A stretch of DNA of 64,000 bases from NCBI RefSeq assembly GCF_001654985.1, contig NZ_LXEU01000003.1, forward strand, positions 1-64,000, in the 5' to 3' direction. This DNA comes from Kluyvera georgiana ATCC 51603 (GTDB lineage Bacteria > Pseudomonadota > Gammaproteobacteria > Enterobacterales > Enterobacteriaceae). The stretch's first letter is position 1. Every line of letters starts with the position of its first letter. Shown in pieces: positions 25,616 through 44,218 of the stretch. The notes below the pieces were generated by a model, which did not search any database, was not told where the DNA came from, and saw only the letters and a program-made list of their open reading frames with translations. A program made the translations under genes and the position numbers.

Positions 25616-26035
25616 ATGGCAATGACTTACCACCTGGACGTCGTCAGCGCAGAGCAACAAATGTTCTCTGGTCTGGTCGAGAAAATCCAGGTAACGGGTA
25701 GCGAAGGTGAGCTGGGTATTTACCCGGGCCACGCCCCGCTGCTCACCGCCATTAAGCCTGGTATGATTCGCATCGTTAAACAGCACGGCCACGAAGAGTT
25801 TATCTATCTGTCCGGCGGCATTCTTGAAGTGCAGTCTGGCACCGTGACCGTTCTGGCTGATACCGCGATTCGCGGCCAGGACCTCGACGAAGCGCGAGCT
25901 CTGGAAGCGAAACGTAAGGCCGAAGAGCACATTAAGAGCTCTCATGGTGACGTGGATTACGCTCAGGCGTCTGCGGAACTGGCCAAAGCGATCGCTAAAC
26001 TGCGCGTTATCGAGTTGACCAAAAAAGCGATGTAA
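25616..26035 (+). CDS. atpC: ATP synthase F1 subunit epsilon
   Basis: A 139-residue rotor subunit that contacts the c-ring and can inhibit ATP hydrolysis. The N-terminal beta-sandwich (about 1-85, including [14 protein letters not shown]) and the C-terminal two-helix inhibitory arm (about 90-139, rich in Ala, Lys and Glu) are both present. Last gene of the operon. Confidence 0.98.
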   Translation: MAMTYHLDVVSAEQQMFSGLVEKIQVTGSEGELGIYPGHAPLLTAIKPGMIRIVKQHGHEEFIYLSGGILEVQSGTVTVLADTAIRGQDLDEARALEAKRKAEEHIKSSHGDVDYAQASAELAKAIAKLRVIELTKKAM

Positions 26036-26055
26036 CACCGGCTTGAAAGTCAAAA

Positions 26056-26087
26056 AGCCAGTCTGGTCTCCAGGCTGGCTTTTTTTA
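26056..26087 (+). terminator. atp operon terminator
   Basis: An 11-bp stem (AGCCAGTCTGG with CCAGGCTGGCT, one wobble pair) with a short loop is followed by seven T residues, 20 bp after the atpC stop codon. Confidence 0.93.
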
Positions 26088-26131
26088 TGGTTTGTTTTAA
26101 TTTAAATGAAACTGAAAAGGTATTTTAAATA

Positions 26132-26211
26132 TTTTGTGATTTGAGTCACAAAAATGTTGATCGATAAAATCCGGAGGAGTAGACTTTGTTTTGTGAGTTG
26201 AGTCACAAAAA
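26132..26211. promoter_or_regulatory. Twin 23-bp operator-like palindromes (CRP-type core)
   Basis: Two copies of a 23-bp sequence lie at 26132-26154 and 26189-26211, differing at one base. Each has the core TGTGA-N6-TCACA (TGTGATTTGAGTCACA and TGTGAGTTGAGTCACA), a perfect CRP half-site pair, with T4/A4 flanks. Centres are 57 bp apart. They lie after the atp terminator and before a small open reading frame. CRP binding is inferred. The conserved asymmetric spacer TTGAG suggests duplication or another specific binder. Confidence 0.6.
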
Positions 26212-26239
26212 ATATCACTACTATCGCAGGATAAAAATC

Positions 26240-26311
26240 ATGAAACTGATCAACAAAATCATCGCTCTCTTCAGCTCTATGAACATCTCTTTCGGTACTT
26301 TCAACCTGTAA
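26240..26311 (+). CDS. Candidate small protein, 23 residues, unrecognised
   Basis: ATG AAA CTG ATC AAC to a TAA stop encodes a short hydrophobic peptide (begins MKLINKIIALFSS, ends SFGTFNL). An AGG (26228-26230) sits 9 bases upstream as a modest ribosome-binding site. An alternative TTG start at 26186 in the same frame has a strong GGAGGAG (26173-26179) six bases upstream and would give 41 residues, but that lies across the second palindrome. I do not recognise the peptide; it could be a leader peptide, a small membrane protein or a chance frame in a noncoding RNA. It is enclosed by operator-like repeats upstream and a terminator downstream. Confidence 0.4.
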   Translation: MKLINKIIALFSSMNISFGTFNL

Positions 26312-26423
26312 GGTTGATGACCGCGCTGACCGCCCACCTGTAGGTCAGATGCTGTTCTGTGATGCGCTGTACCGCTAACGAAAACGACAACACATGCGGT
26401 GTAAACAGAACCCAAAAATGAAG

Positions 26424-26455
26424 AAGGTCGCCTTACGGCGACCTTTGTATTTTAT
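26424..26455 (+). terminator. Intrinsic terminator of the small unit
   Basis: A perfect 9-bp stem AAGGTCGCC/GGCGACCTT (26424-26432 and 26437-26445) with the tight loop TTAC is followed by TTGTATTTTAT. It lies 112 bp after the small open reading frame and closes an independent transcript of roughly 200-250 nt. Confidence 0.8.
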
Positions 26456-26537
26456 AGGCTGGATAAGGCGTTTACGCCGCCATCCGGCAATGTCTTTGTG
26501 GCTTGCCTGATGGCGCTGCGCTTATCAGGCCTACAGC
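26456..26537. repeat. BIME: two REP units in inverse orientation
   Basis: The first REP (about 26458-26490) reads GGATAAGGCGTTTACGCCGC then CATCCGGC. The second (about 26501-26535) has GCCTGATGGCGCTGCGCTTA then TCAGGC. They lie between the small unit and the 3' end of the convergent polysaccharide lyase gene. Confidence 0.88.
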
Positions 26538-26550
26538 ACTAACCTACGCA

Positions 26551-28728
26551 TCAATCCTTGGTCAGGAAATTCCCGGTATCAAAACTCCCGTCCGCATTAC
26601 GGGTCAGCGGCTGCGGTAACGACAGCGACTGGAAGTCTTGCGCACGCAGTTCCTTCCCTTCCGTGTTCACGCTTTTTCCCTTCTCGATGAAGTAGTTCGT
26701 GGCATCAATGTTGCCCACCACCGCATCATCATATTTCCCCGGCTGGCTGCGCAGCGAAATGTTGTCGCTGAATACACCCTGCGTAGATGCATCGCCATAA
26801 GGGCTTGGACGGAAGATGAAGTTAAAGCGCTGGTTGTCGACGGCGACGTTATTGACCACCACCAGCTTGCCCGGGTTGAAGTTATCGGTGAAGCCATCAA
26901 GGTGGTTGCCGATCGCGATGCTGTTGCGGATTTCGTGCGCCACTGGCTGCCCTTCGCCGCCCAACTTGAAGCCGTTGCTGGTGTTGTCGCGGGCGACAGA
27001 GTTCTCGATTACCACCACGCCGTTGGCGCCGTCCTCAATCTTATTAAACAGATCGAAACCGTCATCAATATTGTTGTGTGAGTAGCATCCTTCCAGTCGG
27101 TTACCCTCACCCACGCGCATCTTTACCGCAAAACCGTCAGCGTTGATCTTGCCCGGATCCTCATTGCTGTGGGACTCCGAGTTCACCACGCGGTTATAGC
27201 TTGCCCACAGTGGACGACCAATCTTATCGACCGAGGAAATTTGAATCCCGGTATCATCATTGCGATAAGCCGTGACATTCTCGATCAGGTTATGGCTGCC
27301 CTGAATACGCAGGCTCTTCCCGGTGATATCCACACCGCGTAGCGTCCAGTAGTTACCGTCCAGCAGCATACCGTGGATAACCGCTTTACCGTTGGCTTCC
27401 AGCGTTTTACGACCATTCTCAAGACCGCTGGCTGAAAGCGGAATGTCGGTCTTCGGATAGTCACCTGCCGCCAGCACAATTTTTCCGCCCGGCGCGACCA
27501 GATCGATGGCTGTTTGCAAATCCATTGGCGCGTCGGCGGTACCTTTTGCATCTGCCTTGCCATTTGCTGCCGCGTACAGCGTGCTGGTGGAGATACCTTT
27601 CTGCTGGTTAACGGTCAACTGCTGCTCAACCGGCGTCCGGTCTTTACCGCTGGTAGGGGTAAAGGTCACCTGGAAGGTATTGCTCTCTTTCAGCGTGGCG
27701 GGCTGAGTGAACATCTCGCCGGCCTTCACCGCTTTATTCTCCCCGATCACCACTTCATTGTGCCGTACGGTAAACAGCCCGTCATAGTTGGCGCGCGCTT
27801 GCAGAGTGTACTCTGGCGTCAGGCTCTTACTGCCTGAAGCGACCTGCATCACCACCGGCCATGATTTGGCGACGAACGGTTTAGAGGCCACGGTTTTCGC
27901 CTCCGAGGTAGTCAGCGAAGCGTCTTTAACGGTGATTTTGGCATTACGCGACGCAAAGAAGCCCACGTAATACTGTTTTTTATCCTGCACGGAGATCATA
28001 TCTGCGTGCGGTACGCGTTCGGTCACCCACTCTTCGCTCCCGACAGGGGCCCAGGCGGTCACGAAGTCGTCATTCGTCCGTTCTAGCTTCAGGCGGAACG
28101 TCGGCGACTGACGCAGATCAACCCCTTCCTTATAGCTGACCTTTTTAATCTCGGACCCGGCATTACCCCACGGTTGGGTAATACCGTTACGCGCGATCGC
28201 CTGTAGCTTTACGCGGTAACTGTCTTTCTTGTCCTGGGTCATAATGGCGTTCATTACCATATTTGATGCCGCAGGGAACTCTTCATAGCCTTCTTTCAGC
28301 GGTTCCTGGCGTGGAATGCCGATGATATCGCGCACCAGTAACCCCGCGCCTTCCTGTGCGGCCGGTTTAGCGCCGTTTTCCGGACCAAACTGATCGACGG
28401 TAACCGTGGCTGAGAGAACAAAGTTCTCATCGCTCGGTAACGTGGTGTAGAAGAAGGTTAAACCGTCGTGTGAATTGGCGATTTTGCCACCGCGGCTTTC
28501 AATAGTGATAGGTTTGCTGAGATCGGCAATCTGCTGGGGCGTCAGCGTTTTACCGTCGATAGTGACGTTATTCACGCCAACTTTCTCCGGAAGAACGTTG
28601 GAGGAGAAGTTAACGTCGGTGGACTGCCCAAAAGCGATCGCCTTCCATTGCTGGGGCGTCTGGGCCTGCGCCGAGAGAGAGAGCGCTGCGCTACAAAGGG
28701 TAAGAGCCAGAGGTATCTTCTTGTTCAT
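26551..28728 (-). CDS. Exported family 9 polysaccharide lyase (pectate/exopolygalacturonate lyase-like)
   Basis: A 725-residue secreted protein with an N-terminal signal peptide (KKIPLALTLCSAALSLSAQAQ). The first 400 or so residues hold a beta-sandwich-type region with a fibronectin-like part (VMQVASGSKSLTPEYTLQAR). The rest is a right-handed parallel beta-helix. Residues expected of PL9 calcium-dependent lyases are visible: NADGFAVK (about 528), the Asp cluster IDDGFDLF (about 554), and a lysine in NGFKLGG (about 583) placed like the catalytic Lys of Pel9A. It resembles Dickeya PelX, which releases unsaturated digalacturonate in the periplasm. E. coli K-12 has no gene here; atpC and glmU are adjacent. 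Exact substrate is an inference. Confidence 0.8.
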   Translation of the reverse strand: MNKKIPLALTLCSAALSLSAQAQTPQQWKAIAFGQSTDVNFSSNVLPEKVGVNNVTIDGKTLTPQQIADLSKPITIESRGGKIANSHDGLTFFYTTLPSDENFVLSATVTVDQFGPENGAKPAAQEGAGLLVRDIIGIPRQEPLKEGYEEFPAASNMVMNAIMTQDKKDSYRVKLQAIARNGITQPWGNAGSEIKKVSYKEGVDLRQSPTFRLKLERTNDDFVTAWAPVGSEEWVTERVPHADMISVQDKKQYYVGFFASRNAKITVKDASLTTSEAKTVASKPFVAKSWPVVMQVASGSKSLTPEYTLQARANYDGLFTVRHNEVVIGENKAVKAGEMFTQPATLKESNTFQVTFTPTSGKDRTPVEQQLTVNQQKGISTSTLYAAANGKADAKGTADAPMDLQTAIDLVAPGGKIVLAAGDYPKTDIPLSASGLENGRKTLEANGKAVIHGMLLDGNYWTLRGVDITGKSLRIQGSHNLIENVTAYRNDDTGIQISSVDKIGRPLWASYNRVVNSESHSNEDPGKINADGFAVKMRVGEGNRLEGCYSHNNIDDGFDLFNKIEDGANGVVVIENSVARDNTSNGFKLGGEGQPVAHEIRNSIAIGNHLDGFTDNFNPGKLVVVNNVAVDNQRFNFIFRPSPYGDASTQGVFSDNISLRSQPGKYDDAVVGNIDATNYFIEKGKSVNTEGKELRAQDFQSLSLPQPLTRNADGSFDTGNFLTKD

Positions 28729-29072
28729 ATTATCTTCCTGAATGGTTGAGCGTCGTAATTATCAACAAATTAAAACGTTGTTTCTTTTTTGCGCGTCACA
28801 ATAATGAGTAAATAAAACACCGTTTTGAAATGGTTTATCCTTTATTCAGGTGATAAAAAAACAGCATAAGCAGTGAGATAGCGCAGAATCTGGCGCTGAG
28901 CCTGATTTCTTACAAGACAAATAGATTTGATATAGACGAAAATAAGGGCAGAAAGTCAGGACTAAAGGGGATGTTGGACGTTTTATCAGCAGGCCATTTC
29001 ATGCTGAAAAATATGTAGAATTTTCAACAAGAACCCGGTTTACTTCATACTTAATCTACAGACAGGATACCT
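28729..29072. promoter_or_regulatory. Lyase/glmU divergent region with KdgR-like boxes
   Basis: Two sequences resemble the KdgR operator (AATRAAAYRYYRTTTYATTTT): TTAAAACGTTGTTTCTTTTT (28770-28789) and AATAAAACACCGTTTTGAAA (28811-28830). Both lie upstream of the lyase gene on its promoter side. KdgR represses pectin-degradation genes in related bacteria. The remaining sequence up to 29072 should hold the glmU promoters; no clear NagC site was resolved. Confidence 0.5.
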
Positions 29073-30446
29073 ATGTCTAACCGTACCATGAGCGTTGTGA
29101 TCCTTGCCGCAGGCAAAGGCACGCGTATGTATTCCGATCTTCCTAAAGTGCTGCACACGCTGGCTGGCAAGCCGATGGTGCAGCATGTCATTGATGCCGC
29201 GAATCATGTTGGCGCGAACCAGGTTCACCTGGTGTACGGTCACGGCGGTGATTTACTTAAGCAAGCCTTATCCGACGACAACCTGAACTGGGTGCTGCAG
29301 GCTGAACAGCTGGGCACCGGACATGCGATGCAGCAGGCTGCGCCGTTCTTCGCGGATGACGAAGATATTCTGATGCTGTACGGCGACGTGCCGCTGATCT
29401 CCGTTGAAACGCTGCAGCGTCTGCGCGAAGCCAAGCCGCAGGGCGGAATAGGTCTGCTGACGGTGGTGCTGGACGATCCGAGCGGCTATGGCCGCATTAC
29501 CCGTGAAAACGGCAAAGTAACCGGTATTGTCGAGCACAAAGATGCCACCGAAGCACAGCGTCAGATTCAGGAAATTAACACCGGTATCCTGATTGCTAAC
29601 GGCGCGGACCTGAAGCGCTGGCTGGCGAAGCTCGACAATAACAATGCGCAGGGCGAATTCTATATCACCGATATTATCGCCATGGCGTATCAGGAAGGGC
29701 GTGAAATTGCCGCGGTGCATCCGGCGCGTATCAGTGAAACCGACGGCGTGAATAACCGCCTGCAGCTTTCCCGCCTTGAACGTATTTATCAGTCTGAGCA
29801 GGCTGAAAAGCTGCTGCTGGCCGGCGTGATGCTGCGTGACCCGGCGCGTTTTGACCTACGTGGTACCTTGTCTCACGGGCGCGATGTCGAAATAGATACT
29901 AACGTTATCCTTGAGGGCAACGTGGTGCTGGGCGATCGCGTCAAAATCGGCGCGGGCTGCGTGATCAAAAACGCCACCATCGGTGACGACTGTGAAATCA
30001 GTCCGTACAGCGTGGTGGAAGATGCGCATCTGGAAGCGGCCTGCACCATCGGGCCATTCGCGCGTCTGCGTCCGGGCGCTGAACTGCTGGAAGGCGCTCA
30101 CGTCGGTAACTTCGTCGAAATGAAGAAAGCGCGTCTGGGCAAAGGCTCGAAGGCCGGCCATCTGACCTACCTCGGCGACGCGGAAATTGGCGACAACGTG
30201 AATATCGGTGCGGGTACCATTACCTGCAACTACGATGGCGCGAATAAGTTTAAAACCATTATCGGCGATGACGTGTTCGTCGGCTCCGACAGCCAGCTGG
30301 TGGCCCCAGTGACGATTGGCAAAGGCGTGACGATTGCCGCCGGGACCACCGTCACCCGCAACGTCGCGGATAACGAACTGGTACTCAGCCGCGTACCGCA
30401 GGTACACAAGCAAGGCTGGCAGCGTCCGGTAAAGATTAAGAAGTAG
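29073..30446 (+). CDS. glmU: Bifunctional UDP-GlcNAc pyrophosphorylase / GlcN-1-P acetyltransferase
   Basis: A 457-residue enzyme that acetylates glucosamine 1-phosphate and then joins it to UTP, giving UDP-GlcNAc for peptidoglycan and lipid A. The N-terminal nucleotidyltransferase carries [15 protein letters not shown] and the metal-site YGDVPL. The C-terminal left-handed beta-helix (about 250-457) has hexapeptide repeats and the acetyl-CoA site around [14 protein letters not shown]. The N-terminus (MSNRTMSVV) differs by one residue in length from E. coli. glmS follows 168 bp downstream. Confidence 0.97.
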   Translation: MSNRTMSVVILAAGKGTRMYSDLPKVLHTLAGKPMVQHVIDAANHVGANQVHLVYGHGGDLLKQALSDDNLNWVLQAEQLGTGHAMQQAAPFFADDEDILMLYGDVPLISVETLQRLREAKPQGGIGLLTVVLDDPSGYGRITRENGKVTGIVEHKDATEAQRQIQEINTGILIANGADLKRWLAKLDNNNAQGEFYITDIIAMAYQEGREIAAVHPARISETDGVNNRLQLSRLERIYQSEQAEKLLLAGVMLRDPARFDLRGTLSHGRDVEIDTNVILEGNVVLGDRVKIGAGCVIKNATIGDDCEISPYSVVEDAHLEAACTIGPFARLRPGAELLEGAHVGNFVEMKKARLGKGSKAGHLTYLGDAEIGDNVNIGAGTITCNYDGANKFKTIIGDDVFVGSDSQLVAPVTIGKGVTIAAGTTVTRNVADNELVLSRVPQVHKQGWQRPVKIKK

Positions 30447-30473
30447 GCCTGATAAGGCGTAGCCGCATCAGGC
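30447..30473. repeat. REP element in the glmU-glmS spacer
   Basis: GCCTGATAAGGCGTAGCCGC followed by ATCAGGC forms a single REP hairpin that begins at the base after the glmU stop codon. In E. coli the glmUS message is cut by RNase E at the glmU stop and glmS is then activated by the sRNA GlmZ. A REP stem here could affect that processing. Confidence 0.75.
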
Positions 30474-30614
30474 AACAACGGCGAGGAGATAACATAATCT
30501 CCCGCCGACCATGCAGTACCTATAAAAATAACCCCACTCTCTACAAGGCTCGGGGCGCCCGGTATACGGGCAACAGGTTGACCGACAACGCGTAAAAAAT
30601 CGGAACATAAACTT

Positions 30615-32444
30615 ATGTGTGGAATTGTTGGCGCAGTCGCGCAACGTGATGTAGCTGAAATCCTTCTCGAGGGCCTCCGTCGTCTGGAATACCGTGGATA
30701 CGACTCTGCGGGTTTGGCTGTGGTGGATGCAGAAGGTCATATGACCCGTCTGCGTCGTCTGGGAAAAGTCCAGATGCTGGCTCAGGCAGCGGAAGAACAA
30801 CCGCTCTCCGGCGGCACCGGTATTTCTCACACCCGTTGGGCAACTCACGGCGAACCGTCGGAAGGCAATGCGCATCCGCATGTGTCTGAACACATTGCGG
30901 TGGTGCATAACGGCATCATCGAAAACCACGAACCGCTGCGCGAAATGCTGCAAGCGCGCGGCTATGTCTTCGTTTCAGCGACCGACACCGAAGTGATTGC
31001 TCACCTGGTGCATTGGGAGATGGAACAGGGCGGTACCTTACGTGAAGCGGTGCTGCGCGCGATTCCACAGCTGCGCGGCGCTTACGGTACGGTCATTATG
31101 GACTCCCGCGATTCGAGCACGCTGCTGGCAGCGCGTTCCGGTAGCCCATTGGTGATTGGCCTTGGGATGGGCGAGAACTTTATCGCTTCTGACCAGCTGG
31201 CGCTGCTGCCGGTAACCCGTCGATTCATCTTCCTGGAAGAGGGGGATATCGCGGAAGTGACCCGCCGTACCGTGGCTATCTTCGATAAGACCGGCGCGGA
31301 AGTGACGCGTCAGGATATTGAATCAAACGTGCAGTACGATGCCGGTGATAAAGGCATCTACCGCCACTACATGCAGAAAGAGATCTACGAGCAGCCGAAT
31401 GCCATCAAAAACACCTTAACCGGGCGTATTAGCCACGGCCAGGTGGATCTGAGCGAGCTGGGGCCGGAGGCCGATGCGCTGCTGGCGAAGGTTGAGCACA
31501 TTCAGATTATCGCCTGTGGGACTTCCTATAATTCGGGAATGGTGGCGCGCTATTGGTTTGAATCGCTGGCCGGTATGCCGTGCGATGTCGAGATCGCGTC
31601 GGAATTTCGCTACCGCAAATCCGCCGTGCGCCCAAATAGCCTGGTCATTACTCTCTCGCAGTCCGGTGAAACCGCCGATACGTTGGCAGGCCTGCGCTTG
31701 ACCAAAGAGCTGGGTTACCTGGGCTCGCTGGCGATTTGTAACGTCGCGGGCTCGTCGCTGGTGCGCGAATCCGACCTGGCGATCATGACCAAAGCGGGCG
31801 CGGAGATTGGCGTTGCCTCCACCAAAGCGTTTACGACTCAGTTGACCGTTCTGCTGCTGCTGGTGGCAAAAATGGCTCGCCTGAAAGGTCTGGATGCCGC
31901 CGTTGAGCACGATATTGTGCACGGTCTGCAGGCGCTGCCAAGCCGCATTGAGCAGATGCTGTCGCAGGACAAACGCATTGAGCTGCTTGCAGAAGATTTC
32001 TCCGACAAGCATCACGCGCTGTTCCTTGGCCGCGGCGATCAGTACCCGATCGCGCTGGAAGGCGCGCTGAAGCTGAAAGAGATCTCCTACATTCACGCGG
32101 AAGCCTACGCCGCTGGCGAGCTGAAGCACGGCCCGCTGGCGCTGATTGATGCCGATATGCCGGTGATTGTCGTCGCACCGAACAACGAGCTGCTGGAAAA
32201 ACTGAAATCCAACATCGAAGAGGTTCGCGCGCGCGGCGGTGAGCTGTATGTCTTTGCCGATCAGGACGCGGCGTTTACCGATAGCGACAATATGCACATC
32301 ATCGAGCTGCCGCACGTGGAAGAGGTCATCGCGCCTATCTTCTACACCGTGCCGCTACAGCTGCTGGCCTATCACGTGGCGCTGATTAAGGGCACCGACG
32401 TTGACCAGCCGCGTAACCTGGCAAAATCGGTGACCGTGGAATAA
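30615..32444 (+). CDS. glmS: Glutamine--fructose-6-phosphate aminotransferase
   Basis: A 609-residue enzyme making glucosamine 6-phosphate from fructose 6-phosphate and glutamine, the first step of amino-sugar synthesis. The N-terminal glutaminase has the catalytic Cys after Met ([12 protein letters not shown]), with RWATHGEP and NGIIENH. Two SIS domains bind the sugar phosphate ([19 protein letters not shown]). The C-terminus [13 protein letters not shown] is the conserved tail that forms part of the active site and ammonia channel. Confidence 0.98.
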   Translation: MCGIVGAVAQRDVAEILLEGLRRLEYRGYDSAGLAVVDAEGHMTRLRRLGKVQMLAQAAEEQPLSGGTGISHTRWATHGEPSEGNAHPHVSEHIAVVHNGIIENHEPLREMLQARGYVFVSATDTEVIAHLVHWEMEQGGTLREAVLRAIPQLRGAYGTVIMDSRDSSTLLAARSGSPLVIGLGMGENFIASDQLALLPVTRRFIFLEEGDIAEVTRRTVAIFDKTGAEVTRQDIESNVQYDAGDKGIYRHYMQKEIYEQPNAIKNTLTGRISHGQVDLSELGPEADALLAKVEHIQIIACGTSYNSGMVARYWFESLAGMPCDVEIASEFRYRKSAVRPNSLVITLSQSGETADTLAGLRLTKELGYLGSLAICNVAGSSLVRESDLAIMTKAGAEIGVASTKAFTTQLTVLLLLVAKMARLKGLDAAVEHDIVHGLQALPSRIEQMLSQDKRIELLAEDFSDKHHALFLGRGDQYPIALEGALKLKEISYIHAEAYAAGELKHGPLALIDADMPVIVVAPNNELLEKLKSNIEEVRARGGELYVFADQDAAFTDSDNMHIIELPHVEEVIAPIFYTVPLQLLAYHVALIKGTDVDQPRNLAKSVTVE

Positions 32445-32464
32445 TCGTCACCCTTTGATGAATC

Positions 32465-32501
32465 ATCCGGCTATGCCTCAGGCATGGCCGGATTTTTTTT
32501 G
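32465..32501 (+). terminator. glmUS operon terminator
   Basis: The stem ATCCGGC/GCCGGAT (32465-32471 and 32487-32493) with an inner ATGCC/GGCAT pairing runs into eight T residues, 20 bp past the glmS stop. Confidence 0.93.
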
Positions 32502-32511
32502 TCCGCTATAA

Positions 32512-32691
32512 CTGTCATAAAGCACGACGGTTTTGCTGTCATAAAAAGAAAATCCCTCTGAAATTTGAGTGTAAATATTTTTCACAACTAACTGATTTTA
32601 ATGGTTTTAATTATCCTGTTTTTTATAGGTGTTTCTGTGTCATTAAACTGTCATAAACCTTACATATAACTGTCACCTGATTGTCCTATTT
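32512..32691 (+). promoter_or_regulatory. pstS promoter with Pho boxes
   Basis: Four tandem 11-nt PhoB units run from 32648 to 32691: CTGTCATAAAC, CTTACATATAA, CTGTCACCTGA and TTGTCCTATTT. This is the layout of the E. coli pstS promoter. Two further CTGTCAT half-sites lie upstream at 32512 and 32536. PhoB should therefore induce the operon under phosphate starvation. Confidence 0.9.
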
Positions 32692-32703
32692 TGCTCCTCG
32701 TAG

Positions 32704-33783
<1,080 letters not shown>

Positions 33784-33852
33784 TTACGGTCGCCCGGCGG
33801 GAACGCCGGGCAGCTGTAAATGTCGTGGCGGATTTTAAACTGGAAAGAGTGA

Positions 33853-35705
<1,853 letters not shown>

Positions 35706-35717
35706 GTTTAATACCTT

Positions 35718-36588
<871 letters not shown>

Positions 36589-36602
36589 TTCAGGAGCGCG
36601 TT

Positions 36603-37328
36603 GTGGACAATCTGAACCTTAATAAACATATTTCCGGCCAGTTCAACGCAGAACTGGAGAGCATCCGCACCCAGGTGATGACCATGGGCGGCATGGTTGA
36701 GCAGCAGCTTTCTGATGCGATTACCGCGATGCACAACCAGGATAGCGAACTGGCGAAGCGCGTTATCGATGGCGATAAGCACGTCAACATGATGGAAGTG
36801 GCGATCGACGAAGCCTGCGTGCGCATTATCGCCAAGCGTCAGCCAACTGCGAGCGACCTGCGTCTGGTGATGGCGATTATCAAAACTATCGCCGAGCTGG
36901 AACGTATTGGCGACGTAGCGGACAAAATTTGCCGCACCGCGCTGGAGAAATTCTCCCAGCAGCACCAGCCGCTGCTGGTCAGCCTGGAGTCGCTGGGCCG
37001 CCACACCGTGCAGATGCTGCACGACGTGCTGGATGCGTTCGCGCGCATGGATCTCGACGAAGCGGTTCGTATCTACCGTGAAGACAAGAAAGTTGACCAG
37101 GAATATGAAGGCATCGTGCGTCAGCTGATGACCTACATGATGGAAGACTCGCGCACCATTCCAAGCGTGCTGACCGCGCTGTTCTGCGCTCGCTCTATCG
37201 AGCGTATCGGCGACCGCTGCCAGAATATTTGCGAATACATCTTCTACTTCGTGAAGGGACAAGATTTCCGTCACGTGGGCGGCGATGAGTTGGATAAGCT
37301 GCTGGCGGGGAAAGATCCGAAAGAGTAA
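36603..37328 (+). CDS. phoU: Phosphate signalling regulator PhoU
   Basis: A 241-residue cytoplasmic all-helical protein built of two related three-helix bundles with metal-binding motifs ([12 protein letters not shown] and [12 protein letters not shown]). It restrains PhoR/PhoB signalling with the Pst transporter when phosphate is plentiful. The start is a GTG at 36603 ([10 protein letters not shown]), giving the E. coli length; the open frame upstream runs into pstB. Confidence 0.97.
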   Translation: MDNLNLNKHISGQFNAELESIRTQVMTMGGMVEQQLSDAITAMHNQDSELAKRVIDGDKHVNMMEVAIDEACVRIIAKRQPTASDLRLVMAIIKTIAELERIGDVADKICRTALEKFSQQHQPLLVSLESLGRHTVQMLHDVLDAFARMDLDEAVRIYREDKKVDQEYEGIVRQLMTYMMEDSRTIPSVLTALFCARSIERIGDRCQNICEYIFYFVKGQDFRHVGGDELDKLLAGKDPKE

Positions 37329-37332
37329 CGTC

Positions 37333-37367
37333 ATAGTCCTCTCTCCTGACAGGAGAGAGGACTATGT
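37333..37367. repeat. 35-bp perfect palindrome after phoU
   Basis: The arms CATAGTCCTCTCTCCTG (37333-37349) and its exact complement (37351-37367) flank a single central A. It begins four bases past the phoU stop codon. No T tract follows on either strand, so it may act as an mRNA-stabilising hairpin or a Rho-assisted end rather than a simple intrinsic terminator. Confidence 0.85.
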
Positions 37368-38477
<1,110 letters not shown>

Positions 38478-38501
38478 TCGTACATCGCTGTCTTAACTTC
38501 A

Positions 38502-38579
38502 GCATTGTTACCGCCTGGGCGGGCAAAACCTGAAGAAAATTATCTCTGAGAGGGGGTGATTTTCTTCAGGTTTTTTTTT
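38502..38579 (+). terminator. Second RAT/terminator module between bglG and bglF
   Basis: RAT2 occupies 38502-38530 (GCATTGTTACCGCCTGGGCG, then GGCAAAACC) and overlaps a very strong terminator. That terminator has a perfect 16-bp stem AAAACCTGAAGAAAAT (38525-38540) with its complement (38559-38574), then a T run. It duplicates the leader control and matches the E. coli bglG-bglF spacer in layout. The second base of RAT2 is C where RAT1 has G. Confidence 0.9.
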
Positions 38580-38599
38580 GATTGCCGCATCGCGGTTGA

Positions 38600-40483
<1,884 letters not shown>

Positions 40484-40585
40484 GAAAATAATATTTCGCC
40501 ACTGAAGCGTTAATTCATTTCAGTAGACGCCTGTTTGCCAAAATTATCCGGAGTGTTATTTCTATCTTCATTATTAATTATATAA

Positions 40586-44171
<3,586 letters not shown>

Positions 44172-44187
44172 GAGGGCGACAAGAATA

Positions 44188-44210
44188 CCCGATAGCGTAG
44201 CGCTATCGGG
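44188..44210. terminator. Hairpin between convergent yieK and yieH
   Basis: A perfect 10-bp stem CCCGATAGCG/CGCTATCGGG with the three-base loop TAG lies in the 47-bp convergent gap. No T tract follows; it resembles a REP-derived stem. Confidence 0.7.
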
Positions 44211-44218
44211 CAACACCG

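Noticed and set aside
26221-26415. 64-residue minus-strand frame opposite the small unit
   Set aside because: No ribosome-binding site and no terminator on that strand; the plus-strand signals fit better.
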